Source of the DNA: JACDBE01 sp051002015
GTDB taxonomy: Bacteria; Actinomycetota; Acidimicrobiia; Spongiisociales; UBA5794
Direction: 5' to 3'
Assembly: GCA_051002015.1 (NCBI GenBank)
Contig: JBPCMS010000074.1
Location: 1 to 24,018 of the forward strand
DNA length: 24,018 nt
The position numbers and the translations under genes are program-made. Positions 23,170-24,018 of this stretch are shown here, piece by piece. Numbering within the stretch: position 1 is the first letter of the stretch; each line of letters opens with the position of its first letter. Under the pieces are notes generated by a model, which searched no databases, had not been told where the DNA came from, and saw only the letters and a list, made by a program, of their open reading frames with translations.

Positions 23170-23889
23170 ATGACGACCGAGCGCGTGCACCTGGGCGGGA
23201 GCTCGTACCGATTCACCGCCATCCGGGAGCGGTTTGGGGGCGTGGACACCCCGGCCGCCGTCGCCGGCATGCTCACCGCCGTGGGGACGTTCCTGCTGAT
23301 CGGTGGTGTGGTGGCGGCGTGGGCGTCCACGATGGACTTCCAGGTAGATCAGCTCGACGCCGAGGGGGTCCTGGCGGAGGTCTCGACGATCGGGGTGCTC
23401 GCCGCCGTCGTCGCCCTGTTCATCGCCTTCCTCGTCGGCGGCTGGGCGGCCGGCCGGATGGCCCGCTACGACGGGGGCGTCAACGGGGCGATGACGGCGA
23501 TGTGGATGCTGCTGCTGGTAGCCGTGTTCGCCGCCCTCGGCGCCTGGATCGGCGAGGAGTACAACGTGTTTGCCGCCATGGACCTCCCCGATTGGATCTC
23601 GGTATGGGATTCGGGCGAGCTCACCGTGGCGGCCATCGCCGGCGGGCTGCTCGGCATCGTCGCCATGTTCCTCGGCGGGTGGCTCGGCGGTCGGATGGGA
23701 GAAGTCTGGCACCGCAGGGTTGACGCCGCCCTGGCCACGGCGGCGGCCAACGGCCCTGCCATCCCGGCTTCGCTGGCCCATCGGGTCGCCGAGGTCGACG
23801 ACCGCTCGGAGCGGACCGTCGACGAGGCACACGACATCGAATCGCGCCTTGCCGGCGAATCGTCGCTTCCCCCCCATCCACCGGTGTGA
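23170..23889 (+). CDS. four-helix membrane protein with internal duplication, stress-regulated
   Basis: The 239-residue protein has four predicted helices (about 30-52, 72-95, 105-127, 150-175) and a soluble charged tail (180-239, ending in SSLPPHPPV). It opens with TTERVHLGGSSYR, as seen in small actinobacterial membrane proteins of unknown function that sit near stress genes. Two halves look duplicated: FLVGGWAAGRMARYDGG (87-103) and FLGGWLGGRMGEVWHRR (167-183) each end a helix pair with the same GGW-x-x-GRM signature. Start ATG 23170 has a perfect GAGGAGG. The SigF-type promoter and the hairpin leader indicate stress control. No function is assigned; the repeats of small residues suggest tight helix packing. 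Confidence 0.82.
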   Translation: MTTERVHLGGSSYRFTAIRERFGGVDTPAAVAGMLTAVGTFLLIGGVVAAWASTMDFQVDQLDAEGVLAEVSTIGVLAAVVALFIAFLVGGWAAGRMARYDGGVNGAMTAMWMLLLVAVFAALGAWIGEEYNVFAAMDLPDWISVWDSGELTVAAIAGGLLGIVAMFLGGWLGGRMGEVWHRRVDAALATAAANGPAIPASLAHRVAEVDDRSERTVDEAHDIESRLAGESSLPPHPPV

Positions 23890-23912
23890 CCCGCCCCGGG
23901 TGACGCACGGAG

Positions 23913-23932
23913 GCCCCGCCCGCTGGCGGGGC
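23913..23932. terminator. strong hairpin terminator-like element
   Basis: GCCCCGCC-CGCT-GGCGGGGC is a perfect 8-bp GC stem with a 4-nt loop, 23 bases past the stop of the membrane protein gene. It is followed by mixed sequence with only a short TTT, so it fits the weak-U type common in GC-rich bacteria. Beyond it (23933-24018) I see no gene. Confidence 0.55.
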
Positions 23933-24018
23933 ATCCGCTGCGTTGCCGTCGCATTTCTCCCGTTAGCGGCGGAGCAGGATCCTCCCAGCAAGGGTCCAAA
24001 CCCGAGTGGGGAGCCATC

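Overview
The window is very GC-rich DNA (roughly 70% by eye), densely coded on both strands, with many GTG starts, TANNNT-type -10 boxes close to start codons, SigF/SigB-type sigma machinery and a CsbD gene. This points to an actinobacterium. Class Acidimicrobiia or a relative is my guess from overall character, not from a marker gene. I saw no tRNA, rRNA, CRISPR array, transposase or phage gene.

Positions 1-9450 hold surface-glycan and housekeeping genes. There is a truncated membrane sulfatase-fold protein, a thioredoxin-domain DUF255 protein (convergent with it), a group 1/2 sigma-70 factor behind a long regulatory region with a CRP-like dyad, a minus-strand pair (NodU-type carbamoyltransferase then a small phosphoglycosyl transferase), and a GT4 glycosyltransferase. 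From 9451 to 17100 there are a GH130 beta-mannoside enzyme, a two-CBS protein, a HerA-like ATPase with a coiled-coil tail, a small membrane protein downstream of manC (GDP-mannose synthesis), and a cysteine-desulfurase-like PLP enzyme divergent from manC.

The most interesting part is 17082-23889, a partner-switching stress module. It contains a membrane PAS-GAF-GAF-SpoIIE phosphatase; a divergent, motif-poor HATPase-like protein; an operon of a STAS anti-anti-sigma factor and a second motif-poor HATPase-like protein; and a single-polypeptide fusion of an intact RsbW-like HATPase to a complete SigB/F/G-type sigma factor. The sigma factor therefore appears to carry its own anti-sigma kinase in cis.

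Close to this module, four genes have an identically spaced promoter, GTTT-N16-GGG(T/C)A, which resembles the SigF/SigB consensus. They are a small basic Rho-N/'plasmid stabilization'-like protein, CsbD, a 19-residue one-helix peptide, and a four-helix membrane protein. My model is this: the phosphatase senses a signal and dephosphorylates the STAS protein at Ser58; the STAS protein binds the HATPase domain of the fusion; the sigma part is freed; and the GTTT/GGGTA genes are switched on. The two motif-poor HATPase-like proteins would be adaptors or buffers. Genes and motifs are read from the sequence; the wiring is inference.
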